Positions 17,556 to 26,816 of a stretch of 64,000 nucleotides of DNA are shown here, in pieces (within the stretch, counting starts at the first letter, position 1; each line of letters opens with the position of its first letter). This stretch comes from JADFOI01 sp965218935. Lineage in GTDB: Bacteria; Acidobacteriota; UBA6911; RPQK01; JADFOI01. The notes beneath the pieces are model-generated. The model was given only the letters and a program-made list of their open reading frames with translations, was not told the DNA's origin and made no database searches. A program made the translations under genes and the position numbers. The DNA lies in assembly GCA_965218935.1 (NCBI GenBank), contig CBDCMH010000013.1, positions 29,777 to 93,776 of the forward strand, in the 5' to 3' direction.

Positions 17556-18044
17556 CTAATCGTCGGCACGAAAGTGAGGGGAAAGTTTGTCGTAGGTTGT
17601 TTCCAGTTCTTCGGGGATCACCCGGGTCTGCCCGATCACAGAAACAAAGTTGGCGTCTCCTTCCCAGCGCGGAACAATATGGAGGTGCAGATGGCCGGCA
17701 ACGCCAGCCCCCGCGCTTTTCCCCACATTGAAGCCCACATTGAAGCCATCGGGCTGGTAGGCTTCTTGTAAAACGTGCTCGCACTGACGGGCCACTGCCA
17801 TCATCTCGCTCAATTCGGCAGGTGATGCGTCACTGAGTGTGGCGACATGCCTGTGGAGAACGACCAGCAAATGGCCTGTGGTGTAAGGGAAGCGATTCAG
17901 AGCGAGAAAAGTATGTTCCTTGCGAAGAAGGACGAAACTTCGTCGATTTTCACTTGTGGAGGAAAGAAGGCAAAAAATGCAGTTCGCTTCCTGGCGGTCC
18001 GAGGAGAGGTAGTGGAAGCGCCAGGGAGTCCATAGGTGATCCAT
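17556..18044 (-). CDS. HIT-family nucleotide phosphorylase/hydrolase (Ap4A type)
   Basis: 162 residues with the histidine triad HLHLHIVPRWEGD and the family opening MDHLWTPWRFHYL, plus CIFC, as in longer HIT proteins of the Ap4A-phosphorylase-like group. It would cleave or phosphorolyse dinucleotide polyphosphates or AMP conjugates. The ATG comes directly after the HU stop (TAGATG), so translation is coupled to the upstream gene; no independent ribosome site is visible. Distinct from the shorter HinT-like protein at 22879. Confidence 0.9.
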   Translation of the reverse strand: MDHLWTPWRFHYLSSDRQEANCIFCLLSSTSENRRSFVLLRKEHTFLALNRFPYTTGHLLVVLHRHVATLSDASPAELSEMMAVARQCEHVLQEAYQPDGFNVGFNVGKSAGAGVAGHLHLHIVPRWEGDANFVSVIGQTRVIPEELETTYDKLSPHFRADD

Positions 18045-18320
18045 CTAGGAGTTAATCAGTTCCCTCAGATCCTTCCCAGGCTTAAAGTAGGGAACCTTCT
18101 TGGCGGGAACAAAGACCTTCTCGCCGGTTTTCGGGTTGCGGCCCTCCCGGGAAGATCTTTCCCGAAGCCGAAAACTGCCGAAGCCCCGGAGTTCCACTTT
18201 ACCGCCGTCTTTGAGTGATCCGACGATGCTATCCAAGACCGCTTGAACAATTGCCTCTGCGTCTTTCTTGCTCAAATCCGAATTTTTGGCTACCTCGTCA
18301 ATAAGGTCAGCTTTCGTCAT
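18045..18320 (-). CDS. HU/IHF-family DNA-binding protein
   Basis: 91 residues from ATG 18320 (AAGGAG with six-base spacing; the ATG six bases earlier has none). It carries the HU signature GFGSFRLRERSSREGRNPKTG and the beta-arm tip RNPKTGE, and ends KPGKDLRELINS. It bends DNA as a dimer; the sequence is closer to IHF-beta/HU than can be separated by eye. The start overlaps the end of rpsA by 14 bp, the same arrangement as rpsA-ihfB in other bacteria. Confidence 0.93.
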   Translation of the reverse strand: MTKADLIDEVAKNSDLSKKDAEAIVQAVLDSIVGSLKDGGKVELRGFGSFRLRERSSREGRNPKTGEKVFVPAKKVPYFKPGKDLRELINS

Positions 18321-20115
18321 CGTCATCTCCTTCTACCTGCTCGGCCTTCTTTTTCAATTGACCTAACTGCTCACCGGCAATTTCCCCGATGGAAGTTGTT
18401 GCGACTTCGGGCTTATAGGCCCAACCCTCTTCTCTTTCAGAATCCTCCGTCAACGCCTTCACAGACAAACCGATTCTGCGTTCCAACAAATTGAGCTTAA
18501 TGATCTTCACATCCAGTTCCTGCCCAACCTGAAAATGGTCCTCTGGATTGTCGATGTGTTCCTCCGCCAGTTCGGATACGTGGCAAAGCCCTTCAATGCC
18601 ATCGCTCAACTCGACAAAGACCCCAAAACTGGTCAACCGGACGATCTTTCCATGTACCACATCCCCAATCTGGTGCTGAGAGAAAAAGTCCTCCCACTTG
18701 TCTGGCTCAAGCTGCTTGATCCCGAGAGACAAGCGCTGATTTTCCGCGTCCATGTTGAGGACCACAGCACTGACTTCTTCACCCTTTTGCACGACTTCCG
18801 CGGGGTGCTGCACTTTCTTGGTCCAACTGAGATCAGAAATATGGACCAGCCCCTCAATTCCTTCCTCTACCTCGATAAAGGCACCAAAGTCGGTCAGGTT
18901 TCGAACCTTCCCCGTGACGATTGAGTTAATCGCGTATTTTTCTTCAATGGAATCCCAAGGGTTGGGCTCAGTCTGTTTCATCCCCAACGAGATTCGGCGG
19001 GCGCCAGCATCAATGTCTAGAACAATCGTCTCCACCTCATCCCCCACGCTCAAAAGCTTGGATGGATGCTTAATGCGCCTATTCCAAGTCATCTCGGAGA
19101 TATGGATCAACCCTTCGATTCCCTCCTCAAGCTCCACAAAAGCCCCGTAGTCGGTCAGGCTCACCACTTTCGCCTTCACTCGGGAACTTCTCACGTAGCG
19201 CTCTATGGCGCTGAGCCAGGGGTCCTCACTCAGCTGCTTGGATCCGAGAGAAACTTTCTCTTCCAGTCGATCAAACTTCAGGATCTTGACCTCGATCTCA
19301 TCTCCAACTCTGAATAAATCCGATGGGTGGTTCACTCGCCCCCAAGACATATCGGTGATATGCAACAGTCCATCGATACCTCCCAAGTCCACGAAAGCTC
19401 CGTAGTCGGTAATATTCTTGACGATTCCGGAAACGACTTTTCCTTCCTCCAAGTCTTTGAGGGTGATCTCTTTCAATTTGAAGTGCTCTTCTTCCAGCAC
19501 CGCCTTCCGAGAGAGTACGATGTTGCCTCTACGCCGGTTCACTTTGATGACACGCATGCGCAGCTCCTGGCCGCACCAGCTGTCCAAATTCCTGCTTGGT
19601 TGAAGATCGACCTGGGAACCGGGCAGAAACGCCCTCACTCCAACATCTACTGCCAATCCACCTTTGACCCGCTCGATGACGCGTCCGGTGATGATCGACT
19701 CGTCTTGATAGACCTTCTCAAGCGCATCCCAGACTTTCATCCGTTCTGCCTTCTGCCGAGACACGACGACATGGCCATGCTTATCTTCTGTACGCTCTAG
19801 AAGTACGTCCACCTTGTCTCCCGGTTTGATCTCCAGATTGCCGGCATCATCACGGAATTCGTCCAAAGAGATTCGTCCTTCCGACTTGAACCCCACGTCT
19901 ACAACCACGTGAGATTCGGAAACCTTCAACACCGTTCCGGACACAACTGCACCCTCGGAGATATTCTTGAAACTGTGGTTGTATGCCTCCAACATCTCTT
20001 CGTAGTTAACGTCTTTGGGGCTTTCAATTAAAGGGGATTCGGCCATAGGGCTTTCCGCATTTTTTACCTCGGGGGTGGCTTGTCCCTCCTCCGCCTTTCC
20101 CCCAGCTACAGACAT
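18307..20115 (-). CDS. rpsA: 30S ribosomal protein S1
   Basis: 602 residues with six S1 (OB-fold) repeats. The repeats after the first two carry the regular GxVxNITDYGAFVDL...GLLHITDMSW pattern and are spaced about 87 residues apart. An N-terminal extension (about 35 residues, Glu/Ser/Pro-rich) and an acidic tail (EGDDDDES) flank them. S1 brings mRNA to the 30S subunit. The ATG at 20115 has GAGGAGG upstream. First gene of an rpsA-HU-HIT operon. Confidence 0.96.
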   Translation of the reverse strand: MSVAGGKAEEGQATPEVKNAESPMAESPLIESPKDVNYEEMLEAYNHSFKNISEGAVVSGTVLKVSESHVVVDVGFKSEGRISLDEFRDDAGNLEIKPGDKVDVLLERTEDKHGHVVVSRQKAERMKVWDALEKVYQDESIITGRVIERVKGGLAVDVGVRAFLPGSQVDLQPSRNLDSWCGQELRMRVIKVNRRRGNIVLSRKAVLEEEHFKLKEITLKDLEEGKVVSGIVKNITDYGAFVDLGGIDGLLHITDMSWGRVNHPSDLFRVGDEIEVKILKFDRLEEKVSLGSKQLSEDPWLSAIERYVRSSRVKAKVVSLTDYGAFVELEEGIEGLIHISEMTWNRRIKHPSKLLSVGDEVETIVLDIDAGARRISLGMKQTEPNPWDSIEEKYAINSIVTGKVRNLTDFGAFIEVEEGIEGLVHISDLSWTKKVQHPAEVVQKGEEVSAVVLNMDAENQRLSLGIKQLEPDKWEDFFSQHQIGDVVHGKIVRLTSFGVFVELSDGIEGLCHVSELAEEHIDNPEDHFQVGQELDVKIIKLNLLERRIGLSVKALTEDSEREEGWAYKPEVATTSIGEIAGEQLGQLKKKAEQVEGDDDDES

Positions 20116-20285
20116 TCAAGCCTCCTCAAAAAACACTCTCGTCTGTGAGAGCGCCAGCGGCATGCATGCAGCAACCGACAAGGGATCTCCCTCCATTCAA
20201 GTGTGTAGGGTAATTCACCGATTTGGGAGCAAGGGGTAAACGAGTCCTCCCCGCCGGCCTTACTGAACTCTGGATCAGACAACGT

Positions 20286-20591
20286 CTATAGCATCCCCTC
20301 GCCGAAAGATTTGAGTAGCAATTTATACCGCTTCTCATACTCTCGCCACCAAAGGCTTGTCAAGCTATAAGGCCCATGAAGCGCCAGTAACAGGCGGGAG
20401 ATCCATCGATTTGTTGCGGCTATCAAAAACGGTTTGCGGCTGCAATTTTCGAGATCCCCTTCGAAAGGGGATGGGTCGACTTTAGCGTTCACCTTTTGAT
20501 AAACTACTACCCTTACGGTGCCACCCATCGGTTGATCCGCTTGAAACCAGCGAGCTTTCGGATCGCTGTGTAAAGGGTATACCGTGATCAT
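20286..20591 (-). CDS. Hypothetical protein, unsupported by homology
   Basis: An open frame of 101 residues in the rpsA-rpmE gap, with many aromatic and basic residues (SLWWREYEKRYKLLLKSF) and no recognised motif. There is no clear ribosome site at the ATG 20591. It may be spurious: it overlaps a TTGACA-like hexamer on the same strand that could belong to an rpsA promoter. The rest of the gap (20116-20285, 20592-20656) holds only a family B fragment. Confidence 0.3.
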   Translation of the reverse strand: MITVYPLHSDPKARWFQADQPMGGTVRVVVYQKVNAKVDPSPFEGDLENCSRKPFLIAATNRWISRLLLALHGPYSLTSLWWREYEKRYKLLLKSFGEGML

Positions 20592-20609
20592 TTACTTGGT
20601 TTTCCATGC

Positions 20610-20628
20610 TAGCCGGGATTATGCATAG
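20610..20628. repeat. Family B end fragment (B5)
   Basis: TAGCCGGGATTATGCATAG, one outer arm of family B, followed by unrelated sequence ending in a TCTAACTAGA palindrome. It is 28 bp before the rpmE start. Confidence 0.6.
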
Positions 20629-20656
20629 TCCTGTCTAACTAGAGGGAGTCTATGTT

Positions 20657-20881
20657 ATGAAGAGTGATATTCACCTCCAGTATGAGACGGTGGCGGTGAG
20701 CTGTGCCTGCGGGAATCAGTGGGAAACGCGCTCCACGAAATCTGGAGAGATCCGCCTGGAGATTTGCTCCGAATGTCATCCCTTTTTCACCGGCAAGCAG
20801 AAACTGGTTGACACCGCAGGAAGGGTCGAGCGGTTTCGCAAAAAATACGCAAAGGGCAAGACAAGGGGCCTACCGGGCTAA
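20657..20881 (+). CDS. rpmE: 50S ribosomal protein L31
   Basis: 74 residues; zinc-binding (C+) form, with CACGNQW and CSECHPFFTGKQK supplying the cysteines. AGAGGGAG precedes the ATG at 20657. It opens a plus-strand run rpmE-prfA-prmC-hinT-folE; the rpmE-prfA-prmC order is widely conserved. A zinc-independent paralogue, if any, is not in the window. Confidence 0.96.
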   Translation: MKSDIHLQYETVAVSCACGNQWETRSTKSGEIRLEICSECHPFFTGKQKLVDTAGRVERFRKKYAKGKTRGLPG

Positions 20882-20893
20882 TCTCCTCTTCTT

Positions 20894-21967
20894 ATGTTTC
20901 AGAAACTTCAAGCACTTGAAGAAAGGTATGAAGAGCTCTCGCAAATGCTGGGAGATGCGGACCTGATTGCAGTCCAGGAGAAGTATCGTAAGACGGCTCA
21001 GGCCCATGCAGAACTCCAGGAGGTCGTGGACAAATTCCGAGAGTACAAATCGATCTCACAAGAAATCGCTGGAACGAAAGGGCTTCTGGAAGAGGAACAG
21101 GATGAGGAACTTCTGGAGATGGCTCGCCAGGAGTTTCAGAAGCTGGAGGAGCAAAAGGCGAGCTGCGAAGAGGAGCTCAAGCTGCTTCTCCTTCCCAAAG
21201 ACCCCAACGACACCAGAAACGTCATCCTGGAGATCCGGGCCGGCACGGGAGGAGATGAAGCCACTCTTTTTGCACAGGGAATCTTTCGGATGTATTCGCG
21301 ATACGCCGAGCGCAACAATTGGACCGTCGAAGTACTTTCGGCTCATCACTCCTCGGTAAGTGGATTCAAGGAAATTATCGCCACGATCGAGGGGGAAAAT
21401 GTCTACAGCCGGCTTAAGTACGAAAGCGGCGTTCATCGCGTGCAGCGGGTTCCCGAAACCGAAACACAGGGCCGCCTGCATACCTCAGCTGTCACTGTGG
21501 CCGTCCTTCCGGAGATCGACGAAGTCGATATTCACGTTGACCCGAAGGAACTCCGAATCGACACTTACTGCTCCTCAGGTCCTGGTGGTCAATCGGTCAA
21601 CACGACATACTCCGCCGTGCGCATCACCCACATCCCCACCGGAGAAGTGGTGACTTGTCAGGATGAAAAGTCTCAGATCAAGAACAAATCCAAAGCGATG
21701 AAGGTCCTGCGTTCCAGGCTTTACGAAAAAGCGCTCCAGGAGCAGCAAAGCGAAATTGCCGAAAAGCGACGGGCTATGGTGGGAAGCGGCGACCGCAGCG
21801 AGAAAATTCGAACCTACAATTACCCACAGAGTCGGGTTACGGACCATCGACTCGGCCTGAGCCTACATCAGCTCACAGCCATTATGGACGGCAGCTTGGA
21901 TACGATCGTTGACGCCTTAATCACATCTGAGCGAACAGAGCTTTTGAGGGATCAAAAAATCGCCTGA
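20894..21967 (+). CDS. prfA: Peptide chain release factor 1
   Basis: 357 residues; reads UAA and UAG and releases the peptide. The GGQ loop is SSGPGGQSVNTTYS, whose Gln is the target of PrmC encoded next. The tripeptide region follows CSSGPGGQ-distal rules for RF1, with the N-terminal coiled coil EERYEELSQML. A working RF1 is relevant to the two amber-interrupted genes in this window: UAG is an ordinary stop here. It begins 12 nt after rpmE. Confidence 0.97.
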   Translation: MFQKLQALEERYEELSQMLGDADLIAVQEKYRKTAQAHAELQEVVDKFREYKSISQEIAGTKGLLEEEQDEELLEMARQEFQKLEEQKASCEEELKLLLLPKDPNDTRNVILEIRAGTGGDEATLFAQGIFRMYSRYAERNNWTVEVLSAHHSSVSGFKEIIATIEGENVYSRLKYESGVHRVQRVPETETQGRLHTSAVTVAVLPEIDEVDIHVDPKELRIDTYCSSGPGGQSVNTTYSAVRITHIPTGEVVTCQDEKSQIKNKSKAMKVLRSRLYEKALQEQQSEIAEKRRAMVGSGDRSEKIRTYNYPQSRVTDHRLGLSLHQLTAIMDGSLDTIVDALITSERTELLRDQKIA

Positions 21968-21989
21968 TTGTGGGACTCTGGAAAAGGTC

Positions 21990-22844
21990 GTGACGGTTAA
22001 AGAGGCGATCCAGTCTGCAACCGGTTATCTTGCCCAGCGCCAACTCCGATCCCCTCGCCAAGATGCTGAGCTTCTGGTTGCCTCCGTTCTGCAGCGTGAT
22101 CGAACGTTCCTTTACACCTACCCGGAACGTCGGCTTTCCGCAGCACAGAAGCATCTGTTTGGGCAGTGGTTAACCAAGCGAGGCGAGCACTATCCACTGC
22201 AATACCTTCGTGGCAAGCAGGAATTCTTTGGCCGTGAATTCTCGGTGTGCCCCGGAGTTTTCATCCCCCGACCCGAAACAGAGCTAGTTTTGGAGGCTGC
22301 TTTGGCTCTTCTGCGGGAAAGTCCCGAAGAACAACTATGGGCAGCGGACGTGGGTACGGGGTCCGGTTGCATTGGCATCACGCTGGCCTGCGAAGAACCT
22401 CGGGTTGTGATTGCAGCAACAGATGTCTCTCCCATTGCTTTAAGTGTGGCTCGCCGCAATGCTGAAAAGCACCGCTGTCTTGACCGAATTGAATTCCGAG
22501 AAGGGCAGATACTGAAGCCGGTGAAAGACCGGCTCGGTTGTTACCACCTGATCGTCTCCAACCCTCCCTATGTGGGCAGGCAGGAGAGAAATCAAGTCGA
22601 TGTCTCCGTCGACAAACACGAACCCGGTAAGGCCGTCTATGCCGGAGAATCAGGACAAGAGATTTACAGGGAATTGTTTTCCCAAGCCAAGCGGGGCTTG
22701 CGTCCTCATGGGAAATTAGTGGTTGAATTGGGTCACAATGCCGGTGCCCGGGTTTGCCGGCTGGCTCAAGAAAAGGGTTGGGTTTTGGAAGACCTAAGAA
22801 AGGATCTTGCCGCCATGGACCGCTGTGCGATCTTTAGCGCCTAA
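21990..22844 (+). CDS. prmC: Release-factor glutamine N5-methyltransferase
   Basis: 284 residues from GTG 21990. SAM motif I is ADVGTGSGCIGITLA; the substrate-side motif is LIVSNPPYVGR, the NPPY hallmark of Gln/Asn methyltransferases. The N-terminal helical domain (RQLRSPRQDAELLVASVLQRDR) is the release-factor-binding part. It methylates the GGQ glutamine of RF1/RF2. Follows prfA by 22 nt. Confidence 0.95.
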   Translation: MTVKEAIQSATGYLAQRQLRSPRQDAELLVASVLQRDRTFLYTYPERRLSAAQKHLFGQWLTKRGEHYPLQYLRGKQEFFGREFSVCPGVFIPRPETELVLEAALALLRESPEEQLWAADVGTGSGCIGITLACEEPRVVIAATDVSPIALSVARRNAEKHRCLDRIEFREGQILKPVKDRLGCYHLIVSNPPYVGRQERNQVDVSVDKHEPGKAVYAGESGQEIYRELFSQAKRGLRPHGKLVVELGHNAGARVCRLAQEKGWVLEDLRKDLAAMDRCAIFSA

Positions 22845-22878
22845 TCATTGTTTGATATGGTTACCCCTAGGAGAACCT

Positions 22879-23220
22879 ATGGCGGATTGTATTTTTTGCA
22901 AAATAGCTCGAGGCGAACTGCAGTCTGACATCATTCATGAGGACGATCAGGCAGTGGCGTTTCGGGACATGAACTCGCAGGCTCCAACCCATATCCTGAT
23001 CATTCCCAAGAAGCATATTCCTACGCTTGCTGAAGCTTCCGAACAAGAGGGGGGTCTGTTGGGTCACCTTCTCATGACGGCCCGCCTGGTGGCCGAGGAC
23101 CAGAACCTCGCATCGGGCTATCGGGTGGTGATTAACAACGGGGTGGCTGCGGGGCAGACCGTATTTCACATCCACCTTCATTTGCTGGGTGGGCGAACCT
23201 TTAATTGGCCTCCAGGATAG
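22879..23220 (+). CDS. HinT-like HIT purine nucleoside phosphoramidase
   Basis: 113 residues from ATG 22879 (TAGGAG upstream); an earlier in-frame start would run into prmC. It opens MADCIFCKIARGELQSDIIHEDD and carries the histidine triad HIHLHLLGGR, as in HinT/PKCI proteins. It hydrolyses AMP-lysine and other purine phosphoramidates. Second HIT protein of the window. Confidence 0.94.
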   Translation: MADCIFCKIARGELQSDIIHEDDQAVAFRDMNSQAPTHILIIPKKHIPTLAEASEQEGGLLGHLLMTARLVAEDQNLASGYRVVINNGVAAGQTVFHIHLHLLGGRTFNWPPG

Positions 23221-23261
23221 CCCGATGCTCCTACTCATCATCTTGTACCCAAAGGAGTTCA

Positions 23262-23813
23262 ATGGACAAGTTGATTGAGAAGATCCTGGAAGAACTGGGT
23301 GAAGATCCCAGGCGTGAAGGACTCAGGAAGACACCGGCTCGCGTGGTTGAAACATTGAAGTTCCTGACCAAGGGTTACACCGAGAATGTTGAGGAGATTC
23401 TCAAGGGCGCTCTCTTTGATGTCCAATATGACGAGATGGTGATCACCAGGAACATTGAGGTCTACAGCCTATGCGAGCACCACCTCCTGCCTTTCTTCGG
23501 GAAATGCCATGTGGGTTACCTGCCTTCCAAAAAAGTGATCGGCTTGAGCAAAGTAACTCGTCTCGTTGAACTGTTTGCACGGCGTCTGCAACTCCAGGAA
23601 CGCCTCACTCAGCAAATCGCCCACACCATCAATGAGCAGGCAAATCCTCAGGGAGTCGGGGTGATCATTGAGGCCCAGCATCTGTGTATGATGATGCGGG
23701 GCGTTGAAAAACAGAACGCCAAAGTCACGACTTCGGCCCTGCTGGGAAAATTCCGGCAGGATCAGCGATCCCGGATGGAGTTCCTGAATTTGGTGAGGAT
23801 TAACAGCCAATGA
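23262..23813 (+). CDS. folE: GTP cyclohydrolase I
   Basis: 183 residues from ATG 23262 with AAGGAG upstream. It makes dihydroneopterin triphosphate from GTP at the start of folate (or tetrahydropterin/queuosine-type) synthesis. Zinc and active-site residues are in SLCEHHLLPFFGKCHVGYLP; the C-terminal AQHLCMMMRGVEKQ carries the second Cys. Its stop overlaps the start of the VWFA gene (ATGA). Confidence 0.97.
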   Translation: MDKLIEKILEELGEDPRREGLRKTPARVVETLKFLTKGYTENVEEILKGALFDVQYDEMVITRNIEVYSLCEHHLLPFFGKCHVGYLPSKKVIGLSKVTRLVELFARRLQLQERLTQQIAHTINEQANPQGVGVIIEAQHLCMMMRGVEKQNAKVTTSALLGKFRQDQRSRMEFLNLVRINSQ

Positions 23814-25270
23814 GGCGTTCGAGGCGAGCGTTTCATGTGCCCTCCAATTGCCGCACCCTATTGTTCTGGGTGCTGAGCTTCTCCTGCATCACCGCAGCCG
23901 CAGCCGCGCAATCATCCAGTCCAATTCAAGGCGAAAGCATTCACGTAGACGTCAACCTGGCGACTTTGAAATTCATGGTGAAGGAGACCGAGGGGGGGCC
24001 CGTCAACCATTTGAATCAGGACCACTTCCGAGTCTTCGAGCGTGGAGCGCTTCAGGAAATCATCTTCTTTGAGCCACCGCGCAACCGAGAAGGGGAGATG
24101 GCACTTCTCAGGCTCGCCTTCTTGATTGACATGAGCGGCAGCACCCTCGCGACTCGGGCGGAAGAACTCACGGCGGCAGAGATCTTTCTGGACACTCTGC
24201 ATGACTTCGCGGAAGTCGGCATCTTCGGTTTTACCGACGAACTGATTCCACTGCAAGACTTTACTTCCACGCGATCCCTGGCTCACAAAGCGTTAACGGA
24301 GGCTAGCGAGCGGCTGGGCCGTACAGCCCTCTACAATTCGCTGAACGCACTCATCTTACGGATGAAGGGCCTTTCTGGAGCAGCCCGGAAAGTGGTGATT
24401 CTCATCTCGGACGGCATGGACGACGCCTATCGAACCGCGCCTCAAAGCATCTCTTTGGCTCAGAGCAACGATGTGGTCATTTACACCGTTCTGGTCCCGT
24501 CGGCAGCCCAGCTTTACATTGGCCCCTCGACACCCCTTCCCCAACCGGGTGCTCCCACCTCTGCTGGCGACGATCGAGAAGCCAAGGAGCTGGCCTTTGC
24601 CAGTTTGTCGCTGAGGACCGACGGAGAGCACTTCAGTGGGTTTGAAGCGATCCTCAATTTTGGCGAGGTCATGGCTCAAATCAACGACGACGTGTTTGGC
24701 AACCTCTATTCGATAGGCTATTACACTGATGATCCTTATCGAAGGAGGGAGGAGCGCGATATTCGCGTGGAGATCGCATATCCCAACGCCCACATCCCCG
24801 CTCGATTTGAAACTCTCCCCGAGCGATCGTCGGTCAAGCAGGAGGTCATCGCTGCGCTTTTTAACGATGACGCGATGGACCGGATTCCCGGCAACCTCCA
24901 CCTTGCCTTCCAAGAGATCGGCGCTGACCTGGACCTCTTACCTCAGCAGCGGCAGGGCGGGCAAATCGGACTCCCTTTTCGCATCAAGATCAGCCCCTTC
25001 AGTTTGCAGAGAACAGAAAAGGGGGATATTCAGACCGGATTCGGCGTTATAGCTCTGTTGTTTGATCAGCAAGGGAATGAAGTGGCCCGGTTGAGAGAGA
25101 TTTTCCGCGTCAACCTGGAGGCCAAAGAGATCCGCGCTGGCCGCGGGATCATCTATTCCAATAAACTGTTCGCTCCTCCGGGGATCTATGCCCTCAAGGT
25201 GGCCCTCCTGGAGATGGCCACTTGGAACATGGCCGCTTTCGAAAATGGCGTGAGAATCAGGGAGCGCTAG
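23810..25270 (+). CDS. Exported VWFA-domain protein (acidobacterial VWFA-related type)
   Basis: 486 residues. A signal peptide (hydrophobic WVLSFSCITAAAAA then AQSS) is followed by a short strand-rich domain with VNLATLKFMVKETEGG and FRVFERGALQEI. The von Willebrand A fold has MIDAS motif LIDMSGSTLAT, followed by TALYNSLNALI and VILISDGMDD. The C-terminal 150 residues are beta-rich without a recognised family. This combination is the 'VWFA-related' family found in high copy in Acidobacteriota and is the main taxonomic clue here. The ATGA overlap suggests coupling to folE, probably incidental. Confidence 0.85.
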   Translation: MRRSRRAFHVPSNCRTLLFWVLSFSCITAAAAAQSSSPIQGESIHVDVNLATLKFMVKETEGGPVNHLNQDHFRVFERGALQEIIFFEPPRNREGEMALLRLAFLIDMSGSTLATRAEELTAAEIFLDTLHDFAEVGIFGFTDELIPLQDFTSTRSLAHKALTEASERLGRTALYNSLNALILRMKGLSGAARKVVILISDGMDDAYRTAPQSISLAQSNDVVIYTVLVPSAAQLYIGPSTPLPQPGAPTSAGDDREAKELAFASLSLRTDGEHFSGFEAILNFGEVMAQINDDVFGNLYSIGYYTDDPYRRREERDIRVEIAYPNAHIPARFETLPERSSVKQEVIAALFNDDAMDRIPGNLHLAFQEIGADLDLLPQQRQGGQIGLPFRIKISPFSLQRTEKGDIQTGFGVIALLFDQQGNEVARLREIFRVNLEAKEIRAGRGIIYSNKLFAPPGIYALKVALLEMATWNMAAFENGVRIRER

Positions 25271-25952
25271 CTCCTGGCCGGTCGTGTTTTGTCTGTCGTC
25301 CTTCCCAATACGCTTGGCTATACTCTCCAATTCGGTCCATCTCTTCCTGGTGACGAATCACCCAGCTCTCTTGGTCCTCTTCAGAGGAAACCATCAGAGG
25401 CTGGCCAATCTTGACCAGAACGAGGGTAAAGGGCTTGGGAATTTGGAACCTGTCCCAGCTGTTGAGACTCCAGAACCACTTGGGCTGCATATGAAAGGGC
25501 AGTATGGGCACCCCCGTTTTACGGGAAAGCCATACGGGCCCTGGCTTCGCTTTGTGCATTGGACCTCTGGGCCCATCCGAAGTAAAGGCCACGGTAAGCC
25601 CCTGTTGCACCTTGCGCCTTGCTTCCAACAAAGCCTTAACCGCACCTCTGCTACTTGAGCCGCGGGCCGGAATGAATCCCAGCTTCTTAATCACTCGGGC
25701 AATGATTTCCCCGTCAAAATGCCTGCTGGTCACCACAGCGATGTTCTGGAAACGCCAGAAATGCGCTGCACAAAAGACTTGATTGTGCCAGAAAGAGCCG
25801 ATAACCGGCTCCTTTCTCTCTTTGAATTGCCTAACCCTTTCCCAGCCCTCTACCCGGTAGCGCAGAGTCGCTCCAATCAGTCGCACCGCTATCCATCCTG
25901 CAAGGCCCATCAGAGCGATCTCTATCTTCTGCAGGGGGGTGAAGGTTTTCAA
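25257..25952 (-). CDS. DUF374 lysophospholipid/lipid-A-type acyltransferase
   Basis: 231 residues. One N-terminal membrane segment (ALMGLAGWIAVRLIGATL) is followed by a PlsC/LpxL-like fold: FWHNQ in place of NHxxxxD, VTSRHFDGEIIARVI, RGSSSRGAVKALLE, TSDGPRGP and VWLSRKTGVPILP. These blocks are characteristic of DUF374. It is thought to acylate a membrane lipid; substrate unknown. It converges on and overlaps the VWFA gene by 14 bp at the stop codons. Confidence 0.88.
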   Translation of the reverse strand: MKTFTPLQKIEIALMGLAGWIAVRLIGATLRYRVEGWERVRQFKERKEPVIGSFWHNQVFCAAHFWRFQNIAVVTSRHFDGEIIARVIKKLGFIPARGSSSRGAVKALLEARRKVQQGLTVAFTSDGPRGPMHKAKPGPVWLSRKTGVPILPFHMQPKWFWSLNSWDRFQIPKPFTLVLVKIGQPLMVSSEEDQESWVIRHQEEMDRIGEYSQAYWEGRQTKHDRPGASAP

Positions 25953-26006
25953 AGCTATAAGGCCACCCTTTCGGGTTTACTGGAATGCCCGTTTTAGAAA
26001 AAGCAT

Positions 26007-26786
26007 TCAGGGAGATGATGAAAGGTCCATCCCCTGGGACAAAGGGGGCTCCTCCTTGTCGCCGGAGAGTTCTTTGTCCAAGCTCAACAGCTCCTGGATG
26101 AATCGCTGCCGCCATTCTGCCGCGTAGGGATTTTCACGCTCTATATCAAGAAACAGTTGGTCCGTATCATGCTGCACCGTCCTGACCAACTGATCAAAGG
26201 CCTCTGGTCCTGGCGTAGAGATGGCCTGTGAAGTCCACTTCAGCTGTTTCATCACCTGAGCAATCAAATGGAAGACGGCCTGGCTTTTCGCTATCTGTTG
26301 GTCGTGCTCCTCGGGGGTCACCTCTATGGTCACCAACTGCAGTTTCTGTAGATACTGCCGAATGGTGTCATACGCTTCCTGCTCGATTCGCGCGGGACTC
26401 AGAGCGATTTTCAGACCCGCCACACCCTCTTTGCCGCTGTCTGGGCCAAAGAGCGGATGTGTGCCCAGGATTTGGACCGGCTCGGGAAGATGAGCCAGCA
26501 TCCATTCAATGGGCCGCTTTTTGACACTGCAGGTATCCACGACGATCTGCCCTTTTTGAAGATAGATGGCCATCCTTTTACAGATGTTCTCCAGGGCTGA
26601 GATGGGCACACACAGAACAATCAAGGGAGCGGAAAGGACTTCTTCGAAAGTTGTCGCTTCTGGAATGTCCTGGAGCTGCAGCGAGTTGGAATCGTGCACC
26701 AGTACTTTTTTATCGCGGCGCAGGTGTTCGTAAGCCATCTTGCCAAAGCGCCCAAATCCCAACAGTCCAATGGTTTCGATTTTCAC
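26007..26786 (-). CDS. tyrA: Prephenate dehydrogenase
   Basis: 259 residues if read from GTG 26786. Converts prephenate to 4-hydroxyphenylpyruvate for tyrosine. The Rossmann nucleotide site is IGLLGFGRFGKMAYEHL, followed by VLCVPISALE and the GTHPLFGPDSG motif characteristic of TyrA. The usual C-terminal ACT domain is absent. GTG is preferred because a TATAAT (26800-26795) just upstream would start transcription close to it; the open frame extends three codons further to a TTG inside that box. Partner pheA lies at 42931. Confidence 0.88.
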   Translation of the reverse strand: MKIETIGLLGFGRFGKMAYEHLRRDKKVLVHDSNSLQLQDIPEATTFEEVLSAPLIVLCVPISALENICKRMAIYLQKGQIVVDTCSVKKRPIEWMLAHLPEPVQILGTHPLFGPDSGKEGVAGLKIALSPARIEQEAYDTIRQYLQKLQLVTIEVTPEEHDQQIAKSQAVFHLIAQVMKQLKWTSQAISTPGPEAFDQLVRTVQHDTDQLFLDIERENPYAAEWRQRFIQELLSLDKELSGDKEEPPLSQGMDLSSSP

Positions 26787-26794
26787 GGGCTGCA

Positions 26795-26804
26795 ATTATA
26801 TAAT
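26795..26804. promoter_or_regulatory. Overlapping divergent -10 boxes for tyrA and the CBM9-like gene
   Basis: The 10-bp sequence ATTATATAAT contains TATAAT on the plus strand (26799-26804) and TATAAT on the minus strand (26800-26795). The plus start would fall near 26811, six bases before ATG 26817; the minus start would fall near 26788, two bases before GTG 26786. Both transcripts would be leaderless or nearly so, and the two promoters cannot be occupied together. Confidence 0.5.
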
Positions 26805-26816
26805 AAAGACTCTCCA